In this document: positions 33,701-43,322 of the stretch, piece by piece | Position numbering within the stretch: the stretch's first letter is position 1 | How the letters are laid out: the number at the start of each line of letters is the position of its first letter | Assembly: GCF_001244995.1 (NCBI RefSeq) | Contig: NZ_LN869529.1 | Coordinates: 1,194,956 to 1,258,955, forward strand | Direction: 5' to 3' | Origin: Intestinimonas massiliensis (ex Afouda et al. 2020) | GTDB lineage: Bacteria; Bacillota; Clostridia; Oscillospirales; Oscillospiraceae | DNA length: 64,000 nt | The notes under the pieces: generated by a model | Seen by the model: only the letters and a program-made list of their open reading frames with translations | Database searches by the model: none | Told to the model about the DNA's origin: nothing | Made by a program: the position numbers and the translations under genes

Positions 33701-36700
33701 CTACGTGGACATGAATGGCAACGGCATGTTGGACGGTTATCTGGACAACGTCAACCAGTTCCACACCGAGGCCGTGAACGGCGTGGAGGACGTGCTGGTG
33801 CAGACCCTCAGCGCCCAGGACTACACCGCCACTACCTTTACCCCCGTGCTGGATGAGAATGGGAACGCCCGCCAGCAGTTCCTCAAGTTCTACTACAACA
33901 TGACCCCCCGCTGCCTCACCGTGCCCACCGGGGCCAGCGCGACGGACCGGGCCCAGATCCTGCCCTCCTTCGTCACGTCCGTCACCGACGCATCGGACAA
34001 GGCCGCCCTGTCCACCGAGATGCAGGGCTACCGCTTCATCACCAGCGGCAAGTATTCCAAGGACTTCGACATCTACAACAACATTGGCCAGGTCACCGAC
34101 ACCAAAAAGGCCGGGACCTGGTCCGGCGACGGTAAGCTGATGTATCAGGCCGCCGCCAACGCCACCGAGACCGTGGATATCCCCCTGGGCGGCGACTTTG
34201 ACCCCATCCACCCCACCTACGTCTATTCAGACGGCACGGAGTCCCTCGACCCGCCCAGCAAAACGGGCAAGACTCTGACCGACGTCACCTTCAAGCGTGA
34301 AAACTGGAATCCTAAGTACCAGGGCAATATGCTCTACCCCTTCCGCAACCCGGAGCCCATCTTCGTCTCCGACTCCCTGGTGGGTGAGAACCTGCCCGTG
34401 GCCAATCTGGTGAGCAAGGCCGGCGAGAACGGAACTGCGTCGGATACATACAGCGCGGATCAGCTCAACGCCTATCTGGGCAGCTTCAACCCCCTGGACA
34501 CCGTGGCCCTGTGCATCCGTCCCCAGTCCCTGACCACGGATGAGATTCAGGCGCTCTTCCATACCTCCACCATCTCCACGCTGGACATCATCGAGTCGGG
34601 CGAGCACCGCATCGAGGTGGACTCCTCCAACCCGGCGGGCTTCAAGTCCATCCCCGACGCCAGCGGCCTGCGCCGCACCAGCGCGGGCGACGCCGACGTG
34701 ACGCAGGCCGCCGACAGCGGCAACAGCTCAAACTCCATGTCGGAATTCAACGTGGATCTGGGCATTGAGCTGCCCTCCCTCAGCGTGGGCCTGACCGACT
34801 ACGTCACCCTCATTACCGACGGCAGCGAATTCGGCTTCTCCATCGGCATTCCGGTGTTCAAGGCCGAAAAGAGCACCACGGCTTATACGGCCTCGGATAA
34901 ACGCCTCAATCCCGCCGAACAGACCGCTTACGGCAAATGGGAGCGCAGCGGCCCGCTCAAAGAAAATGCAGGTAATCTCTCCAAAATTAAGAACGCCTTT
35001 GCCAATCCCGGCAAGTTAATCAAGGGCGAAGAATGGCAGAAGGCCAAAGAGGCCCAGAGGGGCGCTGTCGACAGTGACAAGCTCATCAAGAGTAAGGGCA
35101 TGGAGTTCTCCGTGGCCTTCAACGTGACCATCATGTTCAAGTACAGCCCCACGGAGAACGCCTACCGCTTTACCTCTGCCATGCTGTTCCTCCAGTTTGG
35201 CTTCCAGTTCAAGCAGACCATCCGTCTGACCGTCTGCCCCATCGTCTACGCCTACTTCGTGGTGGGCGCCTCCCTGGAACTGGCGGGCGGCGTCGTCAAC
35301 GAGCGGGAGGTCGTCGAGGATACCAGCGGCATGCTGGACGTCAATACGGTCCCCGCTACCGTGAACTCCGACGCCAGCGCGTACAACAACGGCAAGCTGG
35401 CCTACATAGCCACCAACCTGAGCACCGGCCTGACCTCCGGCTGGAAGACCGCCGACGACGAGGTCGCCTCGGGCAAAAAGGTCCTGGCCGGCTCCAAGGG
35501 TGACGCCTTCACCTTCATCAGCAAGTCCGACGCCGTGAATCTGTATTTTTCCGGCAAGGTCAAGGTCGAGCTGAAGGACGGCAGCACCTGGAACAACCTG
35601 GGCTACGTGGCCTCCGACGGCTCCGCCCCGGTGCTGGTCATGTTCGACGAAAAGGTGGACGGCACCGCCAACCAGGAGGTGCGTATCACCGTTCTGGACG
35701 AGGATGCCAACTTTGACCGGGTGGTCCCCATCAGCGGAGTCCGCAACGACACCTTCTTCTCCGGCCTGACCGTCTCCCCCTCCGTCTTTCTGGAGGTGGG
35801 CGCCGGCATCGGCGTGGAAGTGCTGAAGGTGGAGATCTACTTCAAAGCCAGCATCGGCATTTCCATGTCCTTCGCCACCCGGCAGAACAATGCCGCCACC
35901 AAGGGCAGCCAGCTCCGGGACCCCTCCTCCTCTTCCCTGTCCCTCATGGGGGCCGAGGCCAATGTGGTCAGTCTGGACGACACTGTCTCCGCCCTGGACG
36001 ACAAGGTCGAGCCCTTCAGCTTTGACAGCTTCAACTTCCGCGCCGGCTTCGGCGTGCGGGTGGTGCTGCTGCTGTTCAACTTTGAGCTGGACGCCATTCA
36101 GTTCGGCATCAACTACAGCAAGGGCATGGACACAAAGTACGGCGGCTCTCCCGAGGATGGCTTCCACGACAACGGCTGGAAATTTGCCTGGTACACCCTC
36201 AACGGCGGCCAGACCATCTCCAGCTATGATCTCCGAGAGGTCGACGACAGCGAGGGCTTCCCCGGTATTCGGATCACCCTGCCCTCCAACACCTTTGCCG
36301 CCCAGCAGATCTTCGGGCCGGAAAACGCCCAGATGGTGCTCGACGAGATCGACGCCCTGGCCTTCGATCCGGAGAACCTGCCCGGCAAGGAGTTCCAGAT
36401 CTCCGGCTACTCCTCCTCCGGCGACGCCTTCCGCCTGGCGAAGGACCTGGCCACCGGCACCGACTACCAGCTTCTGACCGTGGGCCAGGACAACTACCTG
36501 CTGTACACCATCAGCCGCGAGAACCCGGCCAACGCCGTGGACTCCAACATGCTGGTGCTCTCCAAGCTCCAGAACACCGGCGAGACCGTGGGCCTGGCCC
36601 ACCCGGTGACCGGCAGCACGGCGACCAACCAGAACTACCTCCCCGTGGAGGACGACGGCACCGGCGATCTGGACTTTGGGGCCCAGGTCAGCGGAGACAC

Positions 36701-39700
36701 CATCCACGTCTCCTGGGTGACCTACGCCACTCCCACCAGCGCCGACGGCAGCACCTCCACCGGCGGCTCCATGCCCGACTCCGCGGTCCACCCCCGCCCC
36801 AGCTATGCGGAGGGAGAGGATACCGTCTACATGGATAAGGACAACTATGAGGACGCAGGCTTCCAGCCAACCGGTAAACCTTCTGCACCCGATGAGCCCG
36901 ACGAGCCTGAGATCACCCAGGCGCCCAACGTCTCCGACTACTACCTGACTGCGGAGGCGTACGAGGCTCTGGACGACGAGGAGCAAGCCGCTCAGTATGC
37001 GCAGGACCAGACGGATACCGGGTATTACCACACCGTGAGTTATGCCAGCTATGCAGCGGCCTCCCTGGCCTATGACGAAGCCGTTCAGGCCCACCAGGCC
37101 TCCAAGTGCGAGTGGGACGCCTACCGCGCCCTCAAAGCCGCATATGACACGGATCAGGCGGCCTATGACAAGCGAAACGCCGCCTACACCGCCTGGTACA
37201 AGTACTTCAGCAGCGAGAAACAGTCCGCCGACACCGCCCAGGAGCTGCTGTCCAACTCCGCCCGAAACACAGTGGTCAAGTCCGCCTCCTTCCCCGTGGG
37301 CAGCGACGGCTTCACAGCCGCCAAGACCCTCTCCGACGGCACCGGGGCCTATCAGTTCCTGCCCGCGGTCAGCCCGGATGGCAGGCTCACCTTCTATGCC
37401 CGCACCATCAACTACACCCCGGACGAAAAAGCGGCCTCCACGCAGAAGGCCCAGGACTATTACAGCGCCAGCCGCGGCGGCGTGACCACCGACGCCGACG
37501 GCGTCAGCACCGGCGAGGGCGACCCCACCGCCGCCTTCCGTTACGCCTATACCACCTCGATGGACGATGTGTACGGCAAGGCCACCCAGTTCATGTTCAG
37601 CTACCGGAAGGACGACGGCTCCGTTGTGACCACCGGCTTCACTCCGGAGGGCTGGGAGAGCGCCGGCACACGGCTGTCCAGCGTCTCCATGGCGGTACAG
37701 GATAACGGCGCTTTCTACCTGGCCTACACCGCCACTCAGACCCAGACCGAAGCCGACCCCGATACGGGCCGCTACGGCGACAAGAATGTCCACAAGCTCT
37801 ACCTGCAAAAGGGCAGCGTGAATGCCGACGGCGCAGTCACTCTGGAGACGGCCAAGATGCTCCGGCAGCTCGTGGACGTCAACGACATGGGCCTGGGCGA
37901 CAGCCTCACCAGCGGCCTGAGCACCCTGACCGGCGGCAGCGGCTCCACCGTGGATGGCGTGTACGCCAACCGAGACGGCGTCGGTGCCGTGCAGATCGAA
38001 GCCTTCGAGGACCCCTATTTCGGTCCCGTGCGCTTCCTGACCGGCAAGCTGGGCAACCTGACGGGCGAGGAAGAGCGCTTTGGGGAGAGCCTGGCCTTCA
38101 CTCCCCTGGATGTGGAAAGCAGCCTGTTCCTGCTCTTTGAGATGAACGGCGGGACCTACGTGGTGCCCCAGTCCAGTCTGGAGCGCATCACCACTGACGG
38201 CAAAGGCTCCATCATCCCCTTCTTCTCCCCCATCGACGACGACCGCACCAAGGGCGGCGTGTCCATCGGCACCGACGGCGAGGGCAATATCACCGCCGTC
38301 TACACCGACACGGTGCCCAACACCACCAACAACGCCATCTATGTCTCCAAATACTCCTACAATGAGGCCACCGGTACGGGTTCCTTCGGTGAGGGCCGCA
38401 TGCTGGCCATGAACTACATGCAGGTCTATGAGGACGCCATCGCCAACGGCTGGAGTCCGGAGGAGACCGAGCAGGCCTATTACGGCAAGCTGGAGGGCTA
38501 TCGGAACGGCGGTATGTCCAGCTTTACCTTCTCCAACCTGGACGTGGCCCTGGGCCTGAAGGCCGGCGCCGTCATCGGCCAGGAGCCGAACGGCGAGGGC
38601 GGCACGCAGGACATCACCGCATCCTCCTCCACCCTGGTCATCCTGGCCCAGGGCACCCAGACCGCGCTGGAGGAAAAGAGCTACCTAGGCGGCGATGGCG
38701 CCAAGGTCATCCTGCCCAAGTACGACGGCAACGGCAGCCTTGTCAGCACCACGGGCTATTACGCCCTATCCTTCGGCGTGGGTGAAAAGAACGTGGGCGA
38801 GGGCAGCATCACCTTTGCCGAGCCCAACTTCACCCCCGGAGCCATGCTGCAACCCACCATCACCTTCAAGAACACCGGCGACGTGCCCCTGCGCGGCTCG
38901 GCAAGCGACCCCATCACCGTGGAGCTGTGGATTTCCAGCCAGCCGGATGAAAGCGGGGATTATGCCGTCGGCGAGCGGCTGGCTCAGTGGATTCTCTCCG
39001 ATGAGGCGGGCGTGGCCGTGGGCCAGACCGTCACCGCCAGTCTGGACGACTACACCAGCGCCCTTCCCAAAGATCTGGAGGGCCGGAAGTTCTATTTCAC
39101 CGTCTCCGAAACCGGCAAGAGCGAGGAGCACCCCTTCGGCGTGGAGGAGCCCATCGCCTACAGCTCCCTGACCGCTCCGGGCGGTATCACCCGGACCATT
39201 GAAGCCCGGCCCGAGCTGGCCGTGGAGGATCTGAGCTTTACCACCGTCGGCGTGGAGGGCGACCAGGTCCGGATCGGCGTCAGCATGAGGGTCACCAACC
39301 GCGGCGGCGCGGACTCCGCGGCCCCCTATCTCCAGTTTGCCTATCAGACCGGGCGGACCATGGAGGAGGTCCAGGAGGGCGACACCGACTATCAGAAGGC
39401 CGTCTATGCGCCGCTGAATCTCTCCTCCGGCCAATTTGAGATCTCCGACCAGGCTCCCATTGAAGCCCTCTCCGTCACCGACGACCGGGCCAAGGGCATC
39501 CTGCGGCTGGAGGGCGCGGACGGCGCCGACCTGAAGAAGGGCAACGCCCGCAAGGTGACCGGTACCTTCCTGGTCTCCAAGGACGCCTACTGCGAGGCCA
39601 CCGCCACCGGCAGCCTCAATCTTCAGGTCACGGTGATCGACAGCGACGCCAGCATCACTTCCCTGTCCGCCGAGGGCCTGCAGGTCTCCGCCTTCGACAA

Positions 39701-42700
39701 CGAGTACGTCTCCGGCAACAACAGCCGCTTTGAGGAGCTGGAGCCCCTCGCCTTCTTTACCGCGCCGGTGAAGATCACTCTGCCCCTGAGCACCACCCTG
39801 CGCCTGAGCCTGCCCGTCTCCACCACCAACCGGGAAAATCCCGTCATCTCGGTCAGCGAGCTCAACAGTCAGGCCATGGAGACCACCGAGAAGCATCTGG
39901 GCATCCTCTACTACAACATGGGCGCCAGCGGAACCGGCTCCGACGGATTCCTGGTCATCAGCCCCTCCTCCGAGGGCAGCGGTATCATCCGGGTGTCCGA
40001 TATGGCGACCAGCACCTGGACCGACATCGCCTACACCGTCACCGAGTCGGGTACCGGCGTCAACATCTTCAAGGACAATGACATCTTCACCTGGTACAGC
40101 AAGGCCGGCGTGGAGCTGGACCCGAACACCGACGCGTCCGGCGCGTGGACCTTCCAGAAGGACGTGATGCACTGGGGTCCCAACACCACCGGCTCTGTGG
40201 TGCCCTACCTGGGCGACCTGTCCCGCGCCAACCAGAAGGGACTTTCCTTCTCCTTTACCACCCTGGCGGAGAAGATCGACCTCTACTTTAACGGCACGGT
40301 CACGGTCTCCAGCGACTTCCCCGGCTACGCCGCGACCACCTATTCCGCCGCCGGCGGCGAGGGCGAGGGCAGCTTTGCCACCATCATCCTGGGCGCCAAC
40401 CCTCTCAACGAGGCCCACACCGTCACGGTGACCACCGTTTCGGACACCACGCTCTTCGACCGCATGATCGAGACCTTCTCCAAGAACCAGGATATCCTGC
40501 CGGACACCGGCGGAGACGCGCCGCAAATCTACTTCGGCCGTGTCCTGCCTGAGACCGCCTCTCTGGCCCCCGCCGGTTATCCCGACGGCTTCCCCCTGAC
40601 CGTCTATCTGCTGGACGAGAGCGGCCTGGGCCAGAGCAGCTTTGACGGCGGTACCTCCGGGGCGACCACCGGCAACGCGATCACCCACAGCGAATCCTTC
40701 CGGGAATTCACCGTTTATGTCAAGCAAAACGGCACCTTCTCCATCCAGGTCAGTGATACCGCCGGGAACAGCTCCAAACGCACGGTTCGGGTGGACTGGT
40801 TCAATACGCCGGTCAGCACGCCCGACGTCCCGGTGGAACTGAGCGTGACCCTCGTCTACCGCGACTCTCAGGGCACCCCCCTCACCGGCATCGGCGACAC
40901 CACCCAGCTCAAAAAGGACCAGTACGCCTTCGCGCAGGTAGATACCAGCGCGGGCGCGGCGGTGAGCGTCCAGTTCTACCGCGTCACCACCGTCACCACC
41001 ACAACCGCCTACGAGCTGCGGCAGGAGGAGGGCGGCTGGTACCTGGTCCAGACGCTTACCCGTACCGACGTGGCTGGAAACCCGGTGGAAGAGCCCGTCG
41101 TCACCAAGACCGCGGCCGCCGCCGACACCGCGTTGCCCAAGGATACCACCCTCACCGAGACCCAAGGCGTCTGGGTGGATGTGGCGGTCCGGGAGGACGG
41201 GCTGTACCCCGTGGAGCAAAACGGCGTCTATAAGGTCGTCAGCACCGGAGCGGACGGGGGCGGTAGCACCCGACTGTTCGTGATGGACCGGCTGAACAGC
41301 GATCTGCCCACCCTCGATCTGACCTATGTCTCCGCCTCGCAGAGCCAGGGCGACGCCATTGGCTACATCGTCTCCAAGGGCAAGACCAGTCAGGCGGGCA
41401 TTCAGAGCATCCGTGTCAACGGCTGCGACGTCTACACGGCCCCCGGCACCGCCCCCAGCGCCGTCACCGGTTCCTTCCCCATCACCTACGGCGGCACGTA
41501 TACCTTTGCCGCGCTGGATACGGCGGGCAACGAACAGCGCTCCACCATTCCCGTGCAGATGGCCATCCGCCCGCTGGAGGACGGCTGGCTGACCGTGGAC
41601 GCCTCCTTTGCCCAGACCCGCGACAACGGCCGCGTCACCGTGGACCCCTCTAAGGTGGTCGGCGGGACCTACGACCCGGCCCTGTCCAGCGTGGAGCAGA
41701 ACGTCTATGGCAACGCCTACCAATTTGCCCTGGTGGCGGACGCCGACAAGTTTGACCAGGCCGAGCCGGATACGGCGGAGCTGAGCTCCGAGGACGCGGC
41801 GGCCGCCCTGGCGGCCTATCACGCCGCCTTCGACGCCTTTGCCGACGCCCTGACCTGGCAGGATGCCTCCACGTTCTCCAGTCTGGCCCCGGGGGACTAC
41901 GTCCTCTATGTCCGGGATAAGGAGGACACCCCCGCCGGCTCCGTCCCCGACGATTACCTTATCCGGGCGCTGACCGTGGCGGACGTCGCCGTCTCCTTCA
42001 CCGCCAGGGCCGCCAACCGGAGCGAGGCCGGCATCCGCACCGTTACCGTCAACGCCTTCGGCGGCAGCGGCCAGTATGAATTCTTCATCATGAAACGCTC
42101 CCGCTCCACCGACCTGCTGGACGCCGACGGCATCGCCGCCGCCATCGCCCAGGACGACAGCCTGAGCTGGAAGACCAGCGGCACCGGCACCTACATCTAC
42201 GTCAAGCAGGATTACGGCTGGCACCAGGTCGCCGTGCGCGACCTGGAAAACCCGGAAAACCTGTACACGGCCATGGTCCGCCTGCGCCGCCCCAGCTCCC
42301 CCGCCGAGGTCGTCCCCACCACCGGGGGACCCTCCCAGGAAGAGCAGGCGGATATCATCCGGCGCAACCAGGAGGAGGACGTCATCCTCACCACCGACGA
42401 CTGCGTGGTCATTCTCCCGGCCGGCACCCTGGCGGAGGGCGACAGCGTCACCGACCTGCTGATCACCCTGCCCGATACCCTGTCCGAGCCCTTGGAGGCC
42501 AACGTGGTGCAGTACACCAGCCCGGACGGCGAGACCTCCATCCTGCCCTGGTGCATGCTCTCCGACGGGCGCATGATCTATCTGGCAAACAAGGTGGGGA
42601 AATATGAGCTCGTCCACAACGCCAAGTCCTTCACCGACGTGGACGGTCACTGGGCCCTGGAGTTCATCGACTTTGTCACTGCCCGTGAGCTGTTCAACGG

Positions 42701-43205
42701 TACCGCCGAGGAGCTCTTCTCCGCCGAGATGTCCATGACCCGCGGCATGTTCGTCACGGTGCTGGGCCGGCTGGAGGGCATGGACCCCCAGCGCTACACC
42801 GCCCAGAGCTTCGAGGACGTGGCATCCGGCGTCTGGTACGCCCCCTATGTGGAGTGGGCCACCCGGAACGGCGTGATCTCCGGCTACGGCAACGGCAAGT
42901 TTGGCCCCAATGATCCCATCACCCGGGAACAGATGGCGGTCATCCTCTACAACTACGCCGGAAGCATCGACCAGAACGTCGGCACGGTGGGCGATCTCTC
43001 CGGCTTCTCCGACCAGGAGCAGGTCTCCGGCTGGGCCCGGACACAGATGGCCTGGGCCGTGGGCTGCGGTCTGATCAACGGCAAGTCCGGCGGCGCGCTG
43101 GACCCCGCCGGCAGAGCCACCCGCTCGGAGGTCGCCGCCATTCTGGAGCGTTTCGTGGGCTGCGTCCTGACGGGCTATACCGACTCGGACGGCGGTCGGA
43201 GCTGA
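30732..43205 (+). CDS. Giant secreted SLH protein, 4157 residues
   Basis: The open frame is uninterrupted for 12.5 kb. I start it at the TTG 30732 because AGGAGGG lies eight bases upstream and a signal peptide follows at once (ITKVLPRIISLVLSVVLLAN...ALA, 1-30). Calx-beta modules lie near residues 275-455 (IDDDRSENVELVSF; TVDGTATAGQDYVQTSGTLYF). A long beta-rich region follows, then an Ala/Tyr-rich helical segment (2065-2175), CARDB/Ig-like modules (about 2680-3150) and further Ig-like repeats. Three SLH domains close it (about 3960-4152; MTRGMFVTVLGRLEG, ITREQMAVILYNYAG, ATRSEVAAILERFVG). It should stand on the cell wall as a very long adhesin or S-layer-associated protein. No sortase motif is present. 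Confidence 0.85.
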   Translation: MQTITKVLPRIISLVLSVVLLANLITPALAVLRDAPTAEGLVLVDGDGKQVAVDASWEETFPYGTFAFGASQLALTEGEGAQTIRVYRLGGTRGKAELTLSFSPAVTQLDDGTYSFANAAGILDFDIEVEDALPIAAYQAFGQDAAPLAPAAPVSVSVVEGDSTENTVDEAGETVYGYTVLQADVKADGYQWQALNANGIWENVGDGEATLEIDNEVLELSDFRCVYTVGGVSYCTDSLGGEPYVAEENLDQEIPDDVERNPAQSFHKLDMQDGAYDTYEFYMTFAEGEWVKEIRITPIDDDRSENVELVSFRIDACKGGELYDTANTLLVSIEDNDEILPSQFSFPVTDVTVDKAAGSALLTVERTGALQYVTTVDYHTVDGTATAGQDYVQTSGTLYFSSDVSEMTIEVPLIDDGAVVDEADADCSFTVVLENPQGGGTDSSILDGAATVRLYNSGTSQAPNLATMLYTPEADDVSGSTETTTASIVGRSSGSVSATPVEQGEAAPVEVTFGSGDGDVSLLTYDLSAELKLNRSALPSSRYWVDNADLGGMGSYNDTNNTQGLAYQGWDMPEQLRYNGSYYGRYKGDVGGENSQFSCWNTQTFENFDQLFTTVYATYQGKTENNYLNQFHTVVWAGVANSSNVAGGSNVAEISRISGSGAGSFSNVNRTYTIKKGAAGIFFSFGIEDRGWADTRHAGCRSDQIARAARRTLSQPVSYLIHTADDDAITAADRVSLYNNIAPQITVPVGQGGATSDGKVYVGTQLSLTKPMWSTYSYAEGAAAPVYLSTGSTTVNAGAVADDGSASLRIIGGSGNSFASGGNLSTSSSYTVNAVLNRSQKINVNVAPSVPRLEDGRTIDPDQIQSTLTAFWKRANQATVTWASANTSGNRYDGTFTTQTSFLTNKLTFSAADSKGNSTSATKLDNVKSINFHLPHADQILFNGVQYNGDDDIPIPVGMFGAEILSFTYYQSDYVSVESDMTLVITRVEHYVDMNGNGMLDGYLDNVNQFHTEAVNGVEDVLVQTLSAQDYTATTFTPVLDENGNARQQFLKFYYNMTPRCLTVPTGASATDRAQILPSFVTSVTDASDKAALSTEMQGYRFITSGKYSKDFDIYNNIGQVTDTKKAGTWSGDGKLMYQAAANATETVDIPLGGDFDPIHPTYVYSDGTESLDPPSKTGKTLTDVTFKRENWNPKYQGNMLYPFRNPEPIFVSDSLVGENLPVANLVSKAGENGTASDTYSADQLNAYLGSFNPLDTVALCIRPQSLTTDEIQALFHTSTISTLDIIESGEHRIEVDSSNPAGFKSIPDASGLRRTSAGDADVTQAADSGNSSNSMSEFNVDLGIELPSLSVGLTDYVTLITDGSEFGFSIGIPVFKAEKSTTAYTASDKRLNPAEQTAYGKWERSGPLKENAGNLSKIKNAFANPGKLIKGEEWQKAKEAQRGAVDSDKLIKSKGMEFSVAFNVTIMFKYSPTENAYRFTSAMLFLQFGFQFKQTIRLTVCPIVYAYFVVGASLELAGGVVNEREVVEDTSGMLDVNTVPATVNSDASAYNNGKLAYIATNLSTGLTSGWKTADDEVASGKKVLAGSKGDAFTFISKSDAVNLYFSGKVKVELKDGSTWNNLGYVASDGSAPVLVMFDEKVDGTANQEVRITVLDEDANFDRVVPISGVRNDTFFSGLTVSPSVFLEVGAGIGVEVLKVEIYFKASIGISMSFATRQNNAATKGSQLRDPSSSSLSLMGAEANVVSLDDTVSALDDKVEPFSFDSFNFRAGFGVRVVLLLFNFELDAIQFGINYSKGMDTKYGGSPEDGFHDNGWKFAWYTLNGGQTISSYDLREVDDSEGFPGIRITLPSNTFAAQQIFGPENAQMVLDEIDALAFDPENLPGKEFQISGYSSSGDAFRLAKDLATGTDYQLLTVGQDNYLLYTISRENPANAVDSNMLVLSKLQNTGETVGLAHPVTGSTATNQNYLPVEDDGTGDLDFGAQVSGDTIHVSWVTYATPTSADGSTSTGGSMPDSAVHPRPSYAEGEDTVYMDKDNYEDAGFQPTGKPSAPDEPDEPEITQAPNVSDYYLTAEAYEALDDEEQAAQYAQDQTDTGYYHTVSYASYAAASLAYDEAVQAHQASKCEWDAYRALKAAYDTDQAAYDKRNAAYTAWYKYFSSEKQSADTAQELLSNSARNTVVKSASFPVGSDGFTAAKTLSDGTGAYQFLPAVSPDGRLTFYARTINYTPDEKAASTQKAQDYYSASRGGVTTDADGVSTGEGDPTAAFRYAYTTSMDDVYGKATQFMFSYRKDDGSVVTTGFTPEGWESAGTRLSSVSMAVQDNGAFYLAYTATQTQTEADPDTGRYGDKNVHKLYLQKGSVNADGAVTLETAKMLRQLVDVNDMGLGDSLTSGLSTLTGGSGSTVDGVYANRDGVGAVQIEAFEDPYFGPVRFLTGKLGNLTGEEERFGESLAFTPLDVESSLFLLFEMNGGTYVVPQSSLERITTDGKGSIIPFFSPIDDDRTKGGVSIGTDGEGNITAVYTDTVPNTTNNAIYVSKYSYNEATGTGSFGEGRMLAMNYMQVYEDAIANGWSPEETEQAYYGKLEGYRNGGMSSFTFSNLDVALGLKAGAVIGQEPNGEGGTQDITASSSTLVILAQGTQTALEEKSYLGGDGAKVILPKYDGNGSLVSTTGYYALSFGVGEKNVGEGSITFAEPNFTPGAMLQPTITFKNTGDVPLRGSASDPITVELWISSQPDESGDYAVGERLAQWILSDEAGVAVGQTVTASLDDYTSALPKDLEGRKFYFTVSETGKSEEHPFGVEEPIAYSSLTAPGGITRTIEARPELAVEDLSFTTVGVEGDQVRIGVSMRVTNRGGADSAAPYLQFAYQTGRTMEEVQEGDTDYQKAVYAPLNLSSGQFEISDQAPIEALSVTDDRAKGILRLEGADGADLKKGNARKVTGTFLVSKDAYCEATATGSLNLQVTVIDSDASITSLSAEGLQVSAFDNEYVSGNNSRFEELEPLAFFTAPVKITLPLSTTLRLSLPVSTTNRENPVISVSELNSQAMETTEKHLGILYYNMGASGTGSDGFLVISPSSEGSGIIRVSDMATSTWTDIAYTVTESGTGVNIFKDNDIFTWYSKAGVELDPNTDASGAWTFQKDVMHWGPNTTGSVVPYLGDLSRANQKGLSFSFTTLAEKIDLYFNGTVTVSSDFPGYAATTYSAAGGEGEGSFATIILGANPLNEAHTVTVTTVSDTTLFDRMIETFSKNQDILPDTGGDAPQIYFGRVLPETASLAPAGYPDGFPLTVYLLDESGLGQSSFDGGTSGATTGNAITHSESFREFTVYVKQNGTFSIQVSDTAGNSSKRTVRVDWFNTPVSTPDVPVELSVTLVYRDSQGTPLTGIGDTTQLKKDQYAFAQVDTSAGAAVSVQFYRVTTVTTTTAYELRQEEGGWYLVQTLTRTDVAGNPVEEPVVTKTAAAADTALPKDTTLTETQGVWVDVAVREDGLYPVEQNGVYKVVSTGADGGGSTRLFVMDRLNSDLPTLDLTYVSASQSQGDAIGYIVSKGKTSQAGIQSIRVNGCDVYTAPGTAPSAVTGSFPITYGGTYTFAALDTAGNEQRSTIPVQMAIRPLEDGWLTVDASFAQTRDNGRVTVDPSKVVGGTYDPALSSVEQNVYGNAYQFALVADADKFDQAEPDTAELSSEDAAAALAAYHAAFDAFADALTWQDASTFSSLAPGDYVLYVRDKEDTPAGSVPDDYLIRALTVADVAVSFTARAANRSEAGIRTVTVNAFGGSGQYEFFIMKRSRSTDLLDADGIAAAIAQDDSLSWKTSGTGTYIYVKQDYGWHQVAVRDLENPENLYTAMVRLRRPSSPAEVVPTTGGPSQEEQADIIRRNQEEDVILTTDDCVVILPAGTLAEGDSVTDLLITLPDTLSEPLEANVVQYTSPDGETSILPWCMLSDGRMIYLANKVGKYELVHNAKSFTDVDGHWALEFIDFVTARELFNGTAEELFSAEMSMTRGMFVTVLGRLEGMDPQRYTAQSFEDVASGVWYAPYVEWATRNGVISGYGNGKFGPNDPITREQMAVILYNYAGSIDQNVGTVGDLSGFSDQEQVSGWARTQMAWAVGCGLINGKSGGALDPAGRATRSEVAAILERFVGCVLTGYTDSDGGRS

Positions 43206-43241
43206 CCCCGCGCCGCCCGGCGGCAAAATGCAATCATCTCT

Positions 43242-43284
43242 CCACAGTCACGGATGGGGCTCCGGCCCCACCCGTGGCTGTTGG
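43242..43284. other. Strong hairpin between giant SLH gene and subtilase
   Basis: CCACAGTCACGGATGGGGC pairs with GCCCCACCCGTGGCTGTTGG around a TCCG tip with minor bulges. There is no T-run. It may slow or partly terminate transcription, and it contains the only in-frame ATG upstream of the subtilase. Confidence 0.65.
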
Positions 43285-43322
43285 AGCTGATCCATCCCAG
43301 ATTTGGAAAAGGGAGTGAGCCT

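Noticed and set aside
30321..43226. Very long open frames on the minus strand opposite the giant SLH gene (for example 38766-43226, 1486 codons; 35016-37808; 30321-32627)
   Set aside because: They are GC-rich codon-bias shadows of the plus-strand gene: low-complexity Gly/Val/His/Leu translations, no ribosome sites, no domain motifs.
43254..43322. ATG 43254 as subtilase start
   Set aside because: It lies inside a hairpin, has no ribosome site, and puts 23 charged or Pro-rich residues before the signal peptide.
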